Source: Cliona cf. orientalis (taxonomy: Eukaryota > Porifera > Demospongiae > Clionaida > Clionaidae). Taken from it: DNA of 64,000 bases. Of this stretch, positions 1 to 10,900 are shown piece after piece. Numbering within the stretch: position 1 is the stretch's first letter; every line of letters begins with the position of its first letter. Where the stretch lies: NCBI GenBank assembly GCA_963930775.1, contig OZ005690.1, positions 2,650,225 through 2,714,224 of the forward strand, given 5' to 3'. The position numbers and the translations under genes were made by a program. The notes beneath the pieces were generated by a model. That model was not told the origin of the DNA and made no database searches. It was given only the letters and a program-made list of their open reading frames with translations.

Positions 1-2
1 CA

Positions 3-866
3 CTCCTCTTCCTAGCTGTGATAAGCTCAGCTATTTGCAAAGAGCTATACAGTAGCTACAACACTAGCTCTATAGAGTTGAGTGGAGCTGGGTTCTGTCC
101 GTCCACTGAGAAGCTGAGGAAAAAGATCAAAGAAGACGTTAATTTGTTTCTTAATAGCAGTGTAGTACCCATACTCACGAGACTATGCAACTGTGGTGGT
201 CCTGGATGGAGAAGAGCTGCCTATCTCAATATGTCTGATCCAACACAGACTTGCCCACCAGCTTGGGAGCTCATTACTACTCCAAGAAGATCCTGTGCTA
301 GACCATCTAATGCTGGCAATCGGAGCTGTTATTCAGCTATGTTCTCTACTCAAGGCATTCAGTACTCTCAGGTCTGTGGAAGAATCATTGGCTATCAGGT
401 TGGACAACCACAAGCATTCCTTAATAGTGGAGGGAATAGTATTGATGAACGATATGTTGACGGAGTGAGTCTGACTTATGGAAGTCCACGACAGCACATT
501 TGGACATTTGCAAATGCTTTGGAAGAGATTCAAGATCACCCACCGTCTCAATGTCCATGCACAAATAGCAGTGAGCAAACTACTATCAATATACCTTCTT
601 TTATTTCTGATGATTACTTTTGTGAGACTGGTGTACCTCCGGGTCAGCCTTTTAGATATAATAGTAGGTTCTATGCTGATGATCCCCTGTGGGATGGTCA
701 AGGTTGCGGTCCAACTAGCTCATGCTGCACATTCAACAATCCACCATGGTTTTGTAAACCACTACCTCAGTCAACTAATGCTGATCTGGAAGTCAGACTG
801 TGCTCATATGCTGATGCATCCATTGAAAATACTCCAGTAGAGTTGGTTGACATTTATGTCAAGTGA
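3..866 (+). CDS. Secreted Cys-rich family protein, copy 1 (5' end cut by window edge)
   Basis: The reading frame is open from base 3. The first residues (LLFLAVISSAIC) match the middle of the signal peptide in the copy at 6504, so the true ATG lies just outside the window; the GTG at 18 is an internal valine, not a start. The frame stays open to TGA 864-866, about 287 residues in the window, without introns. Family blocks appear in order: GWRRAAYLNMSDPTQ, RSCARPSNA, SQVCGRIIGYQVG, YVDGVSLTYGSPRQHIWTFA, DYFCETGVPPG, DPLWDGQGCGPTSSCC, NNPPWFCKPLPQ and a C-terminal ELVDIYVK. The even spread of cysteines and the N-glycosylation sites (NMSD) fit a secreted disulfide-bonded protein. I know this pattern only from uncharacterised sponge and cnidarian proteins; no function is assigned. 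It is the first of a tandem head-to-tail array. Confidence 0.85.
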   Translation, partial: LLFLAVISSAICKELYSSYNTSSIELSGAGFCPSTEKLRKKIKEDVNLFLNSSVVPILTRLCNCGGPGWRRAAYLNMSDPTQTCPPAWELITTPRRSCARPSNAGNRSCYSAMFSTQGIQYSQVCGRIIGYQVGQPQAFLNSGGNSIDERYVDGVSLTYGSPRQHIWTFANALEEIQDHPPSQCPCTNSSEQTTINIPSFISDDYFCETGVPPGQPFRYNSRFYADDPLWDGQGCGPTSSCCTFNNPPWFCKPLPQSTNADLEVRLCSYADASIENTPVELVDIYVK

Positions 867-1149
867 AGTCTCTGGACTCACTGAAACTTCCAGACAATAC
901 AAAATAGCACCATCTAATATATAGTTCATGTATAATCATAGCAACGGAGGGCTAGAATAATGTGTATCTCATTCAGCAAGATTTTAAATCAAGTGTGCTA
1001 TTAAGTTTATTAATAAGATGGATCACAAATATTATTATAGCCAGAAATTTTTGCCAGGAGAAAATATTATGCCAATTTCGCCACCAGCTCTCATGTATTA
1101 ATAATTACTAGCAGCCATTACCACAGATATGTACAGAAGTGATATAATA

Positions 1150-1240
1150 TCACGGGATAGTAGATGGCTGTATACGTGATCTGTGGCTTTAGAGAGATGT
1201 CACACTATCAGGTTGCTACTATGCTGTTACTGTTAGCCAC
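1150..1240 (+). repeat. Upstream module of the Cys-rich family, orphan copy
   Basis: About 90 bp beginning ATCACGGGATAG and containing GGCTGTATACGTGATCTG. It is clearly alike to sequences at 6264, 8847, 11590, 16080 and 50086. The copies at 6264 and 8847 lie about 240 and 350 bp upstream of intact genes. This copy has no intact gene within 1.8 kb downstream, so it looks like a leftover of a lost unit, or a mobile piece. Confidence 0.5.
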
Positions 1241-1249
1241 TATAATTAT

Positions 1250-1640
1250 GTCCTCAGTAGCAGTTTACTTTTTTTTGCGGTTATTAGGTAATTATGAGTA
1301 ATTATGATGAAACCTATGATGTAATCTATGAGATAATTATGAGAGAATTCAGGGCCACAATGGAGACTTTCTGAGACTTGAAATTTAGTGAATATGTAAA
1401 GTGTCTTATATGTGTATCCAGCGAATATCTTACAAATAGCGTGTTGCCTTCTCTGACGAGTAGCTCTGCACTATATATAGCACGCACCATGAGCAGCAGC
1501 GTGCCAATGGACCGACCTACATGTAAAGTTTGGAAGCTGTCACGAATGCGCTGTTAAGTTCTTCTCTGTGATTTAAGCTTTGATACGCAATGTATGCCGT
1601 CAATCCACTATATTGACGACCTTTACCACACACACCACTT
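1250..1640 (-). repeat. Dispersed repeat, reverse-oriented copy (also 7870-8409 and 36711-37260)
   Basis: On the minus strand this matches the 3' two thirds of the repeats at 7870 and 36711: shared blocks include the CATAATTAC/ATCATAATTAC run, the segment around the phrase reading GGCCCTGAATTC and the segment around TATTCGCTGGATACAC. It is more diverged than the other two copies. The end near 1250 resembles their inverted terminus (CTACTGAGGA instead of CTACTGGGGA). Confidence 0.6.
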
Positions 1641-2413
1641 CCACTGTGCAGCTACTGAGGATATGGTCAAGAATTAATGAGAAATCACAGTTTATTAAGA
1701 TATTTGAGAGGCCAGGCTAGACTCGTCCACTTTTCTTATGTGCATTGAATAAAAAAAGAGACTAACATAATAATATTATTATGTCTGAGGCCAGTACCAC
1801 TAATTTAAAACTTGACAACCGTGAGTAACATAAGTACACACGCCTAGTTGACGACCATTACCACACACCATTACCACAATAATAATGGTACTATATATAC
1901 AGTTCTGGAATTACCACTGTAGATATGGCATAATAATTTTATACTAAAAGTATCCATGATTCTCCAAGACTTATATTGGATAGCAGCACGGTGAATATGA
2001 TAAATTAATTAATACTTTAATCAATGGCACTCACAATTAAGCATGATCCAAAGGGAGAAACAACTTTCAAGTGAAGATTTCCAAAATTATCAACAAATTT
2101 TCTTAGATTTTCTTCTGGAGTATATATTTCAAATCGAGTTGCCACGTTCCTGCTGTCTCACTGATCCTGTCAATCAGGGGGAGGTAGAAAAAAAATAGGC
2201 AAAGATCATTGGATGTCATAACAACTGACAACCCTTACCCATGGGTACCACATCAAAGAAAAAATCAATACCACTACTTAGATCATAGCTGTACAATTTG
2301 ATTGGCTAATGACTGGTGTCATGTGCCATAGTCACCTACAAGATTTCATAGTCACCTACAAGTTTTGCTCTCTGGCTCTAGCAATGCAAAACTATTAATA
2401 TTATTATGATCTT

Positions 2414-2546
2414 GTTAGATACTGTTTAGTCGGTTTCTATGTGATTTAGAAGACCTCAGGGCTCTCATAGAACCCTCACTTCACTCAGGATTCTAGAATC
2501 CTTCAGTCTTCTAAATCATATAAAAATCTCCTAAATAGTATCTAAC
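2414..2546. mobile_element. Small MITE-like inverted-repeat element
   Basis: The left end reads GTTAGATACTGTTTAG and continues to a GATTTAGAAGAC block. The right end reads GTCTTCTAAATC and ends AATAGTATCTAAC. The two arms are imperfect inverted repeats of about 40 bp around a 50-bp loop. It codes for nothing. No clear target-site duplication was identified. Confidence 0.6.
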
Positions 2547-3111
2547 TAATATGTAGACCCTTGCAATGAAGCTAAGTACTTAGTCTATAAAAGCAGCAAG
2601 CACATTATACCACATGCATAACTACCTATAATAATAGTAAGTTATTGTTATGATATTGGGCAGAAAAATGAAAACCAATCAGATATGTCAAGTAGTAATA
2701 CCACTATTAGCGAGTAAACAATGATCATGTAACTACACCATCATAGACATCTGCTACATAATTATTTGCTTAAAGGATACAGTTTCTATTGCAATAGCCC
2801 CTAATAAGTGATTCTCTTGATACTGAACTATGCAATAAATTTTACTGCAACTAGAGTTTATTCTGAATTTCAAGATTCAGAAGATCATTTTTTATCGTGC
2901 AGCATGAAACCATAAAAGGAATGTTCCAAAGGGTACAATATAAATTATAAGCTACAGTACTAGCTCCACTGATCAAAAATAACTGATAATTATAGGATGC
3001 TGTTTAGCTAGTAGACTGCTAGATAAATTACAAGATTCAAAGGCAAAGCTACAAGTACGTAGATAGCTATCTAGCATACATTATTACGATACCCTGGAGA
3101 GTTATGCAGTT

Positions 3112-3983
3112 ATGTGGTTTCTCTTCGTATATATAGCCATAGTTAGCTTAGTAAATTCTCAAGAGCTATACAATTTTAGCTCCATAGAAAAAAGTGGAGC
3201 AGGAGTGTGTTCATCAACTGAGAAGCTGAGAGAAAAAATCCACAAAGATGTTGAGTTGTTTGTAACAAGCGGTACAGTGCAACTAACCAGACCATGTGGC
3301 TGTGGTGGCCCTGGATGGAGAAGAGCTGCCTATCTCAATATGTCTGACCCAACACAGACTTGCCCACCAGCTTGGGAGCTCATTAATACTCCAAGAAGAT
3401 CATGTGCTAGACCCTCTAGTGCTGGCGATCGGAGCTGTTACTCGGCTATGTCCCATCCCAACTCAAGGCATTCAGTATTTGCAGGTCTGTGGAAGAATCA
3501 TTGGATATCAGGTTGGACACCCACAAGCATTTCATCTAGAAAATTCTAATGAGCCACAAGTGATTGATTCTTCCTATGTTGATGGAGTGAGTCTAACTTA
3601 TGGAAGTCTGCAACAGCATATTTGGACATTTGCAAATGCAATAGATGAGGCAAATGCCGGTAACGACAGAAGCAGATGTTCCTGTACTGACTCGTCACGG
3701 CCTAATACTCCACCATCATTTGTTGGCAATGACTACTTCTGTGAGACTGGTGTGCCACCAGGTCAAGGTTGGAGCCACAATGTCCTACTATGCTGATGAT
3801 CCCCCGTGGGATGGTCAAGGTTGTGGTCCAACTAGCACATGCTGCACATTCAACAATCCACCATGGTTTTGTAAACAACTACCTCAGTCAACTAATGTTG
3901 ATTTGGAAGTCAGACTGTGCTCACTTCAGGATGCATCTCTTGAAAATACTCCAATAGAACTGGTTGAGATTTATGTCAAGTGA
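3112..3983 (+). pseudogene. Secreted Cys-rich family, copy 2: frameshifted pseudogene
   Basis: ATG 3112 opens a signal peptide (WFLFVYIAIVSLVNS) followed by ELYNFSSIEKSGAGVC, matching the family N-terminus. The frame is lost at about 3450, where four extra bases lie between AGCTATG and CTCAAGGCATTC compared with paralogs. The second frame carries VCGRIIGYQVG through CETGVPPGQ and is lost near 3770. A third frame carries YADDPPWDGQGCG to the normal C-terminus and TGA 3981-3983. Every family block is still recognisable, so decay is recent. No splice signals would bridge the breaks. Confidence 0.85.
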
Positions 3984-4911
3984 AGTCTCTATAGACTCAC
4001 TCAAACTATCCAGACGATACAAAACAGTAATTTATAAAAATACTAGCATGCACGATATTGTAGATTAATATTTCATCACAGCAACCGAGGGAGTAATGAT
4101 GTGTATACGGTAAAATTTTCAGTTAAATGTGTTATATCAGGTCTGTGGAAGAATCAGAAGTTAGTGAACCAGGAGAATTCATTTTTAATTAGTGAAAGAG
4201 ATATTATTCATAATGATCGATAATAATAATAATTGATGAAGTGAGTCTGACCTATGGAAGTCCATGACAACATCTGGACATTGCTGGTGCATTAGATAAG
4301 TATCCATGATAATTTAGTCTAAAGTATACTTACATATTATTATGTATAATCAAAATATTTGGTATAACTCATAGTGCGGGCGTGCTATTACATGTTTTGC
4401 ATTAACATACATCTGACCATAATTAATGTACAGTACTCCATTAGATCATCATAATAATATTATAGCCAAGTATTGGCAGGAATTAAGTTTATCCCAAATC
4501 GCCTTTGCAGGAATATTAGTAAAATTAATGATCATGAAGGCCGTCCACCTAATATCCAAATTCAATATTCCAGCCAATCAATAGAATCCTGCGAATATAC
4601 CCTCCCCTCCCCCCTCCCCCCAACCTGCTAGCAGTGTTCAACCTCCACTGAGGGCCTCCAGTATATAAAATATCTACACCCACTCCATACACACAAACCA
4701 GATTCTAAGTGAAATCCAAATGTTTTTTGTTTATGCGTTTCTTAAACTATCAGTGTTAAGGAACAATCACACAGTGACAACACAGTACAGAGACGATACA
4801 TTTGGCTATAGCAACAATCAGGCTGGAAAATCTTGAGATTGCACTAGCTACAAATCCAAAAGCTATACACCTGTAGTTACTGTAAAAAATAGTTGCAATA
4901 GAGACTGGAGA
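3984..4911. other. Intergenic with a family relic and AT-rich sequence
   Basis: Apart from the short relic at about 4135-4310, nothing codes here. A C-rich run (about 4603-4622) and a TATAAAATA-like box near 4672 lie upstream of the pseudogene at 4912, but are not shown to be functional. Confidence 0.5.
4135..4310 (+). pseudogene. Short relic of the Cys-rich family
   Basis: The segments TCAGGTCTGTGGAAGAATCA, GTGAACCAGGAG and GAGTCTGACCTATGGAAGTC followed by CATCTGGACATTGCTGG match the central part of the intact genes (VCGRI, GEPG, SLTYGSP, IWTFA). They are separated by deletions and an AT-rich insertion, and no reading frame survives. Confidence 0.7.
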
Positions 4912-5807
4912 ATGGTTGTGGTTAGGAGTACATTCATCTTCCTAGCCATGATAAGCTCAGGTGTTTGCCAATTAGAGCTATACAGCAGCTACAACACTAG
5001 CTCTACAGAGTTGAGTGGAGCTGGGTTCTGTCCGTCTACTGAGAAGCTGAGGGAAAAGATCAGAGAAGATGTTACTGTGTTTTTCAACAGCAGTGTAGTG
5101 CCCATGCTCACTAGACCATGCAGCTGTGGTGGTCCTGGATGGAGAAGAGCTGCTTATCTCAACGTGTCTGACCCAACACAGACTTGCCCACCAGCTTGGG
5201 AGCTCATTACTACTCCAAGAAGATCATGTTCTAGACCTTCTAATGCTGGTCGGCGGACCTGTTATTCAGCTATGTTCTCTACTCAAGGCATTCAGTACTC
5301 TCAGGTCTGTGGAAGAATCATTGGATATCAAGTTGGTGAACCAGGAGCATTTATTCTTGAAAACGCTGATGAAGAACAAACAATTGATGGTCCATATGTT
5401 GATGGTATAAGTTTGACTCATGGAAGTCCACGACAGCATATTTGGACATTTGCAAATGCAGTAGATGAGTATCCATTGCTATAAGCATAAATGCCCATGC
5501 ACTAATGTTACTGAGCAGCGTAATATCAGCATACCTTCTTTTGTTGGCAATGACTACTTCTGTGAGACTGGTGTGCCACCAGGTCATCAATTTAAACTTG
5601 GAGTCTTTTATGCCGATGATCCCCTGTGGGATGGTCAAGGTTGTGGTCCAACTAGCACATGCTGCACATTCAACAATCCACCATGGTTTTGTAAACAACT
5701 AGCTACCTCAGCCAACTAATACTGATCTGGAAGTCAGACTCTGCTCAGCTGCTTCCACTAATTTTGAAAATACTCCGATAGAGCTGGTTGAGATTTATGT
5801 TAAGTGA
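4912..5807 (+). pseudogene. Secreted Cys-rich family, copy 3: frameshifted pseudogene
   Basis: ATG 4912 starts a normal signal peptide and a frame that reads 190 residues through HIWTFANAVDEYP. Compared with the copy at 13980 it then lacks two bases in the codons after GAGTATCCA and stops at 5484. The next part (KCPCTNVTEQ, DYFCETGVPPG, DPLWDGQGCG, PPWFCKQL) continues in another frame. A 4-base insertion after AAACAACT (about 5700) breaks it again, and the last block ends at TGA 5805-5807. Two independent frameshifts argue for a pseudogene. A truncated 190-residue product remains possible. Confidence 0.8.
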
Positions 5808-6503
5808 AAACTCTAGACTCACTGAAACTGTCTATGCATGCTAAACGTTAGAAACAGTCTTTCGTCATAATTTTCATCATAATTTTCGTCATCATTACCT
5901 CATCGGTCAGCTGAATTCTTTTTTTGTTGTTGATTGGGACTCGGGATGTAATAATGGGCATGTGGCATTTACTTGATAACCCTTACCAGTTCGAACATGC
6001 ACAGTCATAGTGAAAATTGCATATCATTATTCTTGATGGCACTACTAGTAGGGGTGTGGCTTTTACAAAGGATGATTTGTAGCATTAGTGACCCTCATCA
6101 AGTGTTTAGAAGCAAAGATCAATCAGTCGCTCTTTGGCATCTTGACACCATAGGCCACTTGTGAAGATGCCTAACCATATTATCTCAAATGTGGCAATTT
6201 TGTGCTCACAGCAATGATGGCTGTCACACCACAGGTACATATTTAACAAAAATGACAATGATATCATGGGATAAAGGATGGCTATATACGTGATCTGCGA
6301 CCTTAGAATGATATCATAGCTACTAATCAGCTACTATGCTGCTAACAAGTTTAACAATATCAAAACTGTCACCCAACTATCAGCATTGGGAAAGTAGTCC
6401 CACTTTGACCATGCATGAAGTACTAAGAATTCAAAATGCATTTTGGGTGCAGCAGCGATTAGGATAGTCTTGAGATTTGAATTGCAATACAGTGAGTAAA
6501 AGA
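5808..6503. other. Intergenic, upstream flank of copy 4
   Basis: It contains a stretch with TTGGGACTCGGGATGTAAT (5934-5952) resembling the end of the MITE units at 37.3-38.5 kb. It also holds a roughly 200-bp block (about 5950-6170) repeated at 8400-8630, and the conserved upstream module at about 6264-6350. No gene is seen. Confidence 0.5.
6264..6350 (+). promoter_or_regulatory. Conserved upstream module of the Cys-rich family
   Basis: The block ATCATGGGATAAAGGATGGC, TATACGTGATCTGCG, CCTTAGAATGATATCA recurs upstream of the copy at 9195 and at four other places. Its position 150-240 bp before the ATG at 6504 suggests promoter-proximal DNA. Regulatory function is inference from conservation only, since the whole flank is duplicated. 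Confidence 0.4.
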
Positions 6504-7394
6504 ATGGTTGTGATTAAGAGCTCACTCCTCTTCCTAGTCATGATAAGCTCAGCAATTTGCCAAGAGCTATACAGCAGCTACAACACTAGCTCTATAGAGT
6601 TGAGTGGAGCTGGGTTCTGCCCGTCTACTGAGAAGCTGAGAAAAATGATCAAAGAAGATATTGATACGTTTCTCAATAGCAGAGTAGTGCCCATGCTCAT
6701 CAGACCATGCGGCTGTGGTGGTCCTGGATGGAGAAGAGCTGCTTATCTCAATATGTCTGATCCAACACAGACTTGTCCACCAGCTTGGGAGCTCATTACT
6801 TCTCCAAGAAGATCATGTGCTAGACCTTCTAATGCTGGTCGGCGGACATGTTATTCAGCTATGTTCCCTACTCAAGGCATTCAGTACTCTCAGGTTTGTG
6901 GAAGAATCATTGGATATCAGGTTGGACAACCAGCAGCATTTATTCTTGAAAACATTAATGAAGTGGAAATGATTGATGGTCCATATGTTGATGGAGTAAG
7001 TCTGACTTATGGAAGTCTGCGACAACACATTTGGACATTTGCAAATGCATTGGATGAGTACCCACATGCCTTTCGGCATAAATGCCCATGCACCAATGCC
7101 AACGAGCAAAGTGCTATCAGTGTGCCTTCTTTTGTTGGCAGTGACTACTTCTGTGAGACTGGCGTGCCACCAGGTCAGCAATATAGTGGTATTGCCTTCT
7201 ATGCCGATGATCCCCTGTGGGATGGTCAAGGTTGTGGTCCAACTAGCACATGCTGCACATTCAACAATCCACCATGGTTTTGTAAGCAACTACCTCAGTC
7301 AACTGACGCTGACCTGGAGGTCAGACTCTGCTCAGCTGGTGCAGCATCTCTTGAAAACACTCCAATAGAACTAGTTGAACTTTATGTCACGTAA
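6504..7394 (+). CDS. Secreted Cys-rich family protein, copy 4 (intact)
   Basis: Intronless frame of 296 residues. I start at ATG 6504, which gives MVVIKSSLLFLVMISSAIC, a classic signal peptide; the frame is open further upstream to 6477 but without an ATG. The mature part opens with an N-glycosylated YNTSSIELSGAGFCPSTEK segment and a helical KIKED-like stretch. The conserved core follows: CGCGGPGWRRAAYLN, RSCARPSNA, VCGRIIGYQVG, DGVSLTYGS, HIWTFANALDEY, KCPCT, DYFCETGVPPG, DPLWDGQGCG, TCCTFNNPPWFC, DLEVRLC, ENTPIELVELYV. It is probably secreted and disulfide-rich. The function is unknown; the conserved Trp/Cys core suggests a folded recognition or matrix domain. It lies in tandem with copies 3 and 5. 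Confidence 0.9.
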   Translation: MVVIKSSLLFLVMISSAICQELYSSYNTSSIELSGAGFCPSTEKLRKMIKEDIDTFLNSRVVPMLIRPCGCGGPGWRRAAYLNMSDPTQTCPPAWELITSPRRSCARPSNAGRRTCYSAMFPTQGIQYSQVCGRIIGYQVGQPAAFILENINEVEMIDGPYVDGVSLTYGSLRQHIWTFANALDEYPHAFRHKCPCTNANEQSAISVPSFVGSDYFCETGVPPGQQYSGIAFYADDPLWDGQGCGPTSTCCTFNNPPWFCKQLPQSTDADLEVRLCSAGAASLENTPIELVELYVT

Positions 7395-7869
7395 AGATTT
7401 TTATAGATACCGAAACGAGACATTCCAAGATTTAATGATAGGCTCTGTTTATAGATTATTATGCAGAAATAGAACTGATTTACAACATGCCTCATATTTT
7501 TATCAAATGTCATGTTATCTACTCTAACAACTATCAATTTGACACTAACAACCTAAAAAAAGCCCGATCTATCATAAAAGCCAGGAGAATAGAGATAGTG
7601 TATATCTAATGGTATTTTAACAAAATATAGAGGATGTAAGATATATTTCTACCTGAGTTCTTCTTAAATCACATTAGAGCGGCGCCGTACATGTCCACTC
7701 TAATGTGTCTTTATATTTCCTTTGATGTGGCTATCAATAATATTATTATGATCTTTCAACTCTTATTACACCGGCTTGAACAAGCTGGGGAGAACCCTAT
7801 AATACACTTGCCTTATTTTTGTAGCAAAGCATACGATGTTGTTTTAGCCTTGGATATGAACCCTTGACC

Positions 7870-8409
7870 ATCTCCCCAGTAGCTACACAGTGTAATGGTG
7901 TAAAAGGTCGTCAATAGAATGCGTACACATCGATCGATGCTGGCCCCAGAAATCGTGGAGATGGCGTCTAAGATCGACTCTCAACCTTGATAGCGACAAG
8001 TTTCGATGCTTCAATCACAGAGACGAACTCGACAACACAGTATTCCTTCCGAACTTCAGGTTGGTCACGCTCAGCTGCAGTCGCGCGCGGGCCAGCCCCT
8101 TGTGGCAGTGATGCGTGCTATATATAGCGCAAGGCTAGCTTTATTTATCCATGGCATTACGTAAGCCAAGAAAACACGTGAAGTTCAACCAACAGTACTT
8201 CTCAGAGAAAGTAGCGCTCAGGTTGTAATCTATTCGCTGGATACACGCGTAAGATACTCTACATATTTACTGATTTTCAAGTCTCAGAAAGGCTCCAGCG
8301 AGGCCCTGAATTTTCTCATAATTACCTCATAGATTACACCATAGGTTTCATCATAATTACACTATAATTACCTCATAACCACAGAAAAGTAAATTGCTAC
8401 TGGGGAGAT
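7870..8409. mobile_element. 540-bp non-autonomous element with inverted ends (second copy at 36711)
   Basis: It begins ATCTCCCCAGTAGC and ends GCTACTGGGGAGAT, perfect 14-bp inverted repeats. The interior is almost identical to 36711-37260, and a diverged reverse copy lies at about 1250-1640. It codes for nothing. The two good copies also share about 15 bp of left flank (ATGAACCCTTGACC), so the true left border may lie slightly further out or the copies may derive from a duplication. Confidence 0.7.
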
Positions 8410-8846
8410 AATAATAGGCATGTGGCATATATAAAACAGCATAGAAATTAACTTGACAACCCTTACCAGTTCGAACATGCACAGTGAAAATTACACCCGA
8501 TGGCATTACTAGTAGGGGTGTGGCTTTTAAAAAGGATGATTTGTAGCATTAGTGACCCTCATCAAGTGTTTAGTAGCAAAGATCGATCAGTCGCTCTTTG
8601 ACATCTTGACACCATAGGCCACTTATGAAGATGCCTATTTGTATCTTAAAATGTGGTAATTAATTTTGTGTTCACAAGTAACAATGATGACAATCATAGA
8701 ATCAATTATTTTACTCCTTATATACTGTGTAATCATTGACAAGAAATTGGTATAGTTAATCATTGAGTGGTATGGTATTGCATGATTTGAACATACATCT
8801 TACCTAGAGAAACCTAGTACCTTAGGTACAATACAGGAGTGACATA

Positions 8847-8940
8847 TCATGGGATAAAGGATGGCTGTATACGTGATCTGCGGCCTTAGAATGATATCAG
8901 ACTTATCAGCTACTATACTGCTAATAAATTAGTGCACTTT
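8847..8940 (+). promoter_or_regulatory. Conserved upstream module before copy 5
   Basis: Near-identical to the module at 6264: GGGATAAAGGATGGC, TATACGTGATCTGCGG, CCTTAGAATGATATCAGA. It lies about 260-350 bp upstream of ATG 9195. Function is inferred only from repetition ahead of intact genes. Confidence 0.4.
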
Positions 8941-9194
8941 TCTATATCACCAGCATTAGAAGGTCTATAGAACAAAGTCCCATGTTTTCAAAGTTTACAT
9001 CAAAATAATCACTACTGAATACCAACTATCAGCATTGGGAAAGTAGTCACACTCTGATCATAAAGTACTAAGAATTCAACTTGAAATACATTTTGGGTGC
9101 AGCAGCAATCCGGCTGTAGATCTTGAGATGTGAGCTACGAACTCAATAGCTATACTCCTGAAGTACTATTATTGATTGCAATATAGAGTGAAGA

Positions 9195-10100
9195 ATGGTT
9201 GTGGTTAAAAGTTCACTCCTCTTTCTAGTCATGATAAGCTCAGGTGTTTGCCAATTAGAGCTATACAGTATCTACAACACTAGCTCTACAAAGTTGAGTG
9301 GAGCTGGGTTCTGTCCATCTACTGAGAAGTTGAGGGAGAAGATCAGAGAAGATGTTGCTGCGTTTCTCAACAGCAGTGTAGTGCCTATGCTCACCAAACC
9401 ATGCAGCTGTGGTGGTCCTGGATGGAGAAGAGCTGCTTATCTCAATATGTCTGATCCAACACAGGCTTGCCCACCAGCTTGGGAGCTCATTACTACTCCA
9501 AGAAGATCCTGTGCTAGACCATCTAATGCTGATCACCGGACCTGCTTTTCAGCTATGTTCCCTACTCAAAGCATTCAGTACTCTCAGGTCTGTGGAAGAA
9601 TCATTGGATATCAAGTTGGTGAACCAGGAGCATTTATTCTTGAAAATGCTAATGAAGAGCAAACGATTGATGGTCCATATGTTGACGGAGTGAGTTTGAC
9701 TCATGGAAGTCCGCGACAGCATATTTGGACATTTGCAAATGCATTAGATGAGTATCAATGGCTCTATAACCACAAATGTCCATGCACCCATATCACTGAG
9801 CAGCGTCCAATTATAAGTATACCTTCCTTTATTGGTAATGACTACTTCTGTGAGACTGGTGTGCCACCAGGTCAGCGCTATACTATGTATACTAATGCTT
9901 TCTTCTATGCTGATGATCCCCTGTGGGATGGTCAAGGTTGTGGTCCAACTAGCACATGCTGCACATTCAACAATCCACCATGGTTTTGCAAACAACTACC
10001 TCAGTCAACTAATGCTGATCTGGAAGTCAGACTGTGCTCAGCTGGTGCAGCATCTATTGAAAACACTCCAATAGAACTCATTGAAATTTATGTTAAGTAA
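9195..10100 (+). CDS. Secreted Cys-rich family protein, copy 5 (intact)
   Basis: Intronless frame of 301 residues from ATG 9195, in the context AAGAATGG that paralogs share, to TAA. The signal peptide is MVVVKSSLLFLVMISSGVC. The whole family core is present with no broken motif: CSCGGPGWRRAAYLN, RSCARPSNADHRTC, VCGRIIGYQVGEPGAF, PYVDGVSLTHGSPRQ, HIWTFANALDEY, CPCTHITEQ, DYFCETGVPPG, DPLWDGQGCG, NNPPWFCKQLPQS, EVRLC, ENTPIELIEIYVK. The region between CPCT and DYFC and the short loop before FYADDP vary most in length between copies. This suggests surface loops that diverge while the core is held constant. Secreted; function unknown. Confidence 0.9.
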   Translation: MVVVKSSLLFLVMISSGVCQLELYSIYNTSSTKLSGAGFCPSTEKLREKIREDVAAFLNSSVVPMLTKPCSCGGPGWRRAAYLNMSDPTQACPPAWELITTPRRSCARPSNADHRTCFSAMFPTQSIQYSQVCGRIIGYQVGEPGAFILENANEEQTIDGPYVDGVSLTHGSPRQHIWTFANALDEYQWLYNHKCPCTHITEQRPIISIPSFIGNDYFCETGVPPGQRYTMYTNAFFYADDPLWDGQGCGPTSTCCTFNNPPWFCKQLPQSTNADLEVRLCSAGAASIENTPIELIEIYVK

Positions 10101-10230
10101 ATGCTTAAACGATACTTCCCAAGACTTAGTGATAGGCTTGTACTGTTACAAATATCTCTGTTTTTAGGTTAGTGCATAGGAACAGAACTGATTGAAAATA
10201 CACACACCATATGCCTTATAAATTCTGATA

Positions 10231-10648
10231 CCGTATAGCGGGAATTTTTCGCATGGTGCTAATTTTCGTATATTTCGTATGCTCCATCCTTTATATGAAA
10301 ATAAAATTTGAACATGTTTTTTTTTTTCCCTTTCGTGTGTGACCTTTGACCTATACATGCCACACGCGGTTGCTAGCAGCAGGTGCTAAATGCAAGCTCT
10401 TTGCCTAGGCGTCAAAATGGAGTGACCTTTCTGATCCCAGTGGACTGCTATCAACATCAATTAGCCCTGCTACAATCAAGGAAGCCCAGTGATGCTAGTG
10501 TTACTGCATACTGCATATACTACCAGCTGTGCATGCGCACAATTTCCCGCAGCAAGCATACGAAATTAAAACATACGAAAATTTATTCTAAGGGTGCTTT
10601 GGTCAATCATACGAAAATTAGCACCAACGAAAATTTCCCGCTATACGG
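10231..10648. mobile_element. 418-bp MITE, TA target site
   Basis: The left end reads CCGTATAGCGGGAA followed by a TTTTCG...GGTGCTAATTTTCGTAT arm. The right end is the inverted arm ATACGAAAATTAGCACC...CCCGCTATACGG. Both sides are flanked by TA. The paralogous flank near 15430-15450 continues from the left side to the right side without this element, which gives an empty site. The internal ORFs on both strands are part of the repeat. Confidence 0.8.
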
Positions 10649-10744
10649 TAATTGATTAATTTGGTATAATCTCAGAATTAGCGAATTGGTACACTAACAA
10701 CTATAGAGACAGTAAGGCATCCCTACACCTTCTCAAAATTATGG

Positions 10745-10900
10745 TCTTCAATGACGATCAGCATACTAGGCTTCCTTTGTTGGTAGTGACTATATACGTC
10801 TGTGAGACTGGTGTGCCACCAGGTCAGCATCTTAGCACATAATAGGGTTGTCTATGCTGATGACCCAGTGGGATGGTCAAGGTTGGTGTCCAACCCAGGT
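10745..10900 (+). pseudogene. Relic of the Cys-rich family 3' region
   Basis: The sequence matches the SIPSFVGNDYFCETGVPPGQ and YADDPxWDGQG coding blocks (GTCTGTGAGACTGGTGTGCC, CTATGCTGATGACCCAGTGG). It has an insertion in the Tyr-Phe-Cys codons and stops in every frame. A sister relic lies at 15545-15695 in a duplicated flank. Confidence 0.75.

Larger units (their letters stand above)
867..3111. other. Intergenic: relic flank, dispersed repeats and a MITE, no gene seen
   Basis: No convincing coding frame is present. The stretch holds a copy of the upstream module found before other family members (about 1150-1240), a reverse-oriented dispersed-repeat copy (about 1250-1640), a small inverted-repeat element (2414-2546) and AT-rich sequence with ATAATA runs. 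The ORFs here are short and lack family resemblance. Confidence 0.6.
7395..9194. other. Intergenic between copies 4 and 5: dispersed repeats
   Basis: The stretch holds the TIR-bounded repeat at 7870-8409, a block at about 8400-8630 duplicated from 5950-6170, and the conserved upstream module at about 8847-8940 before the gene at 9195. Nothing codes. Confidence 0.55.
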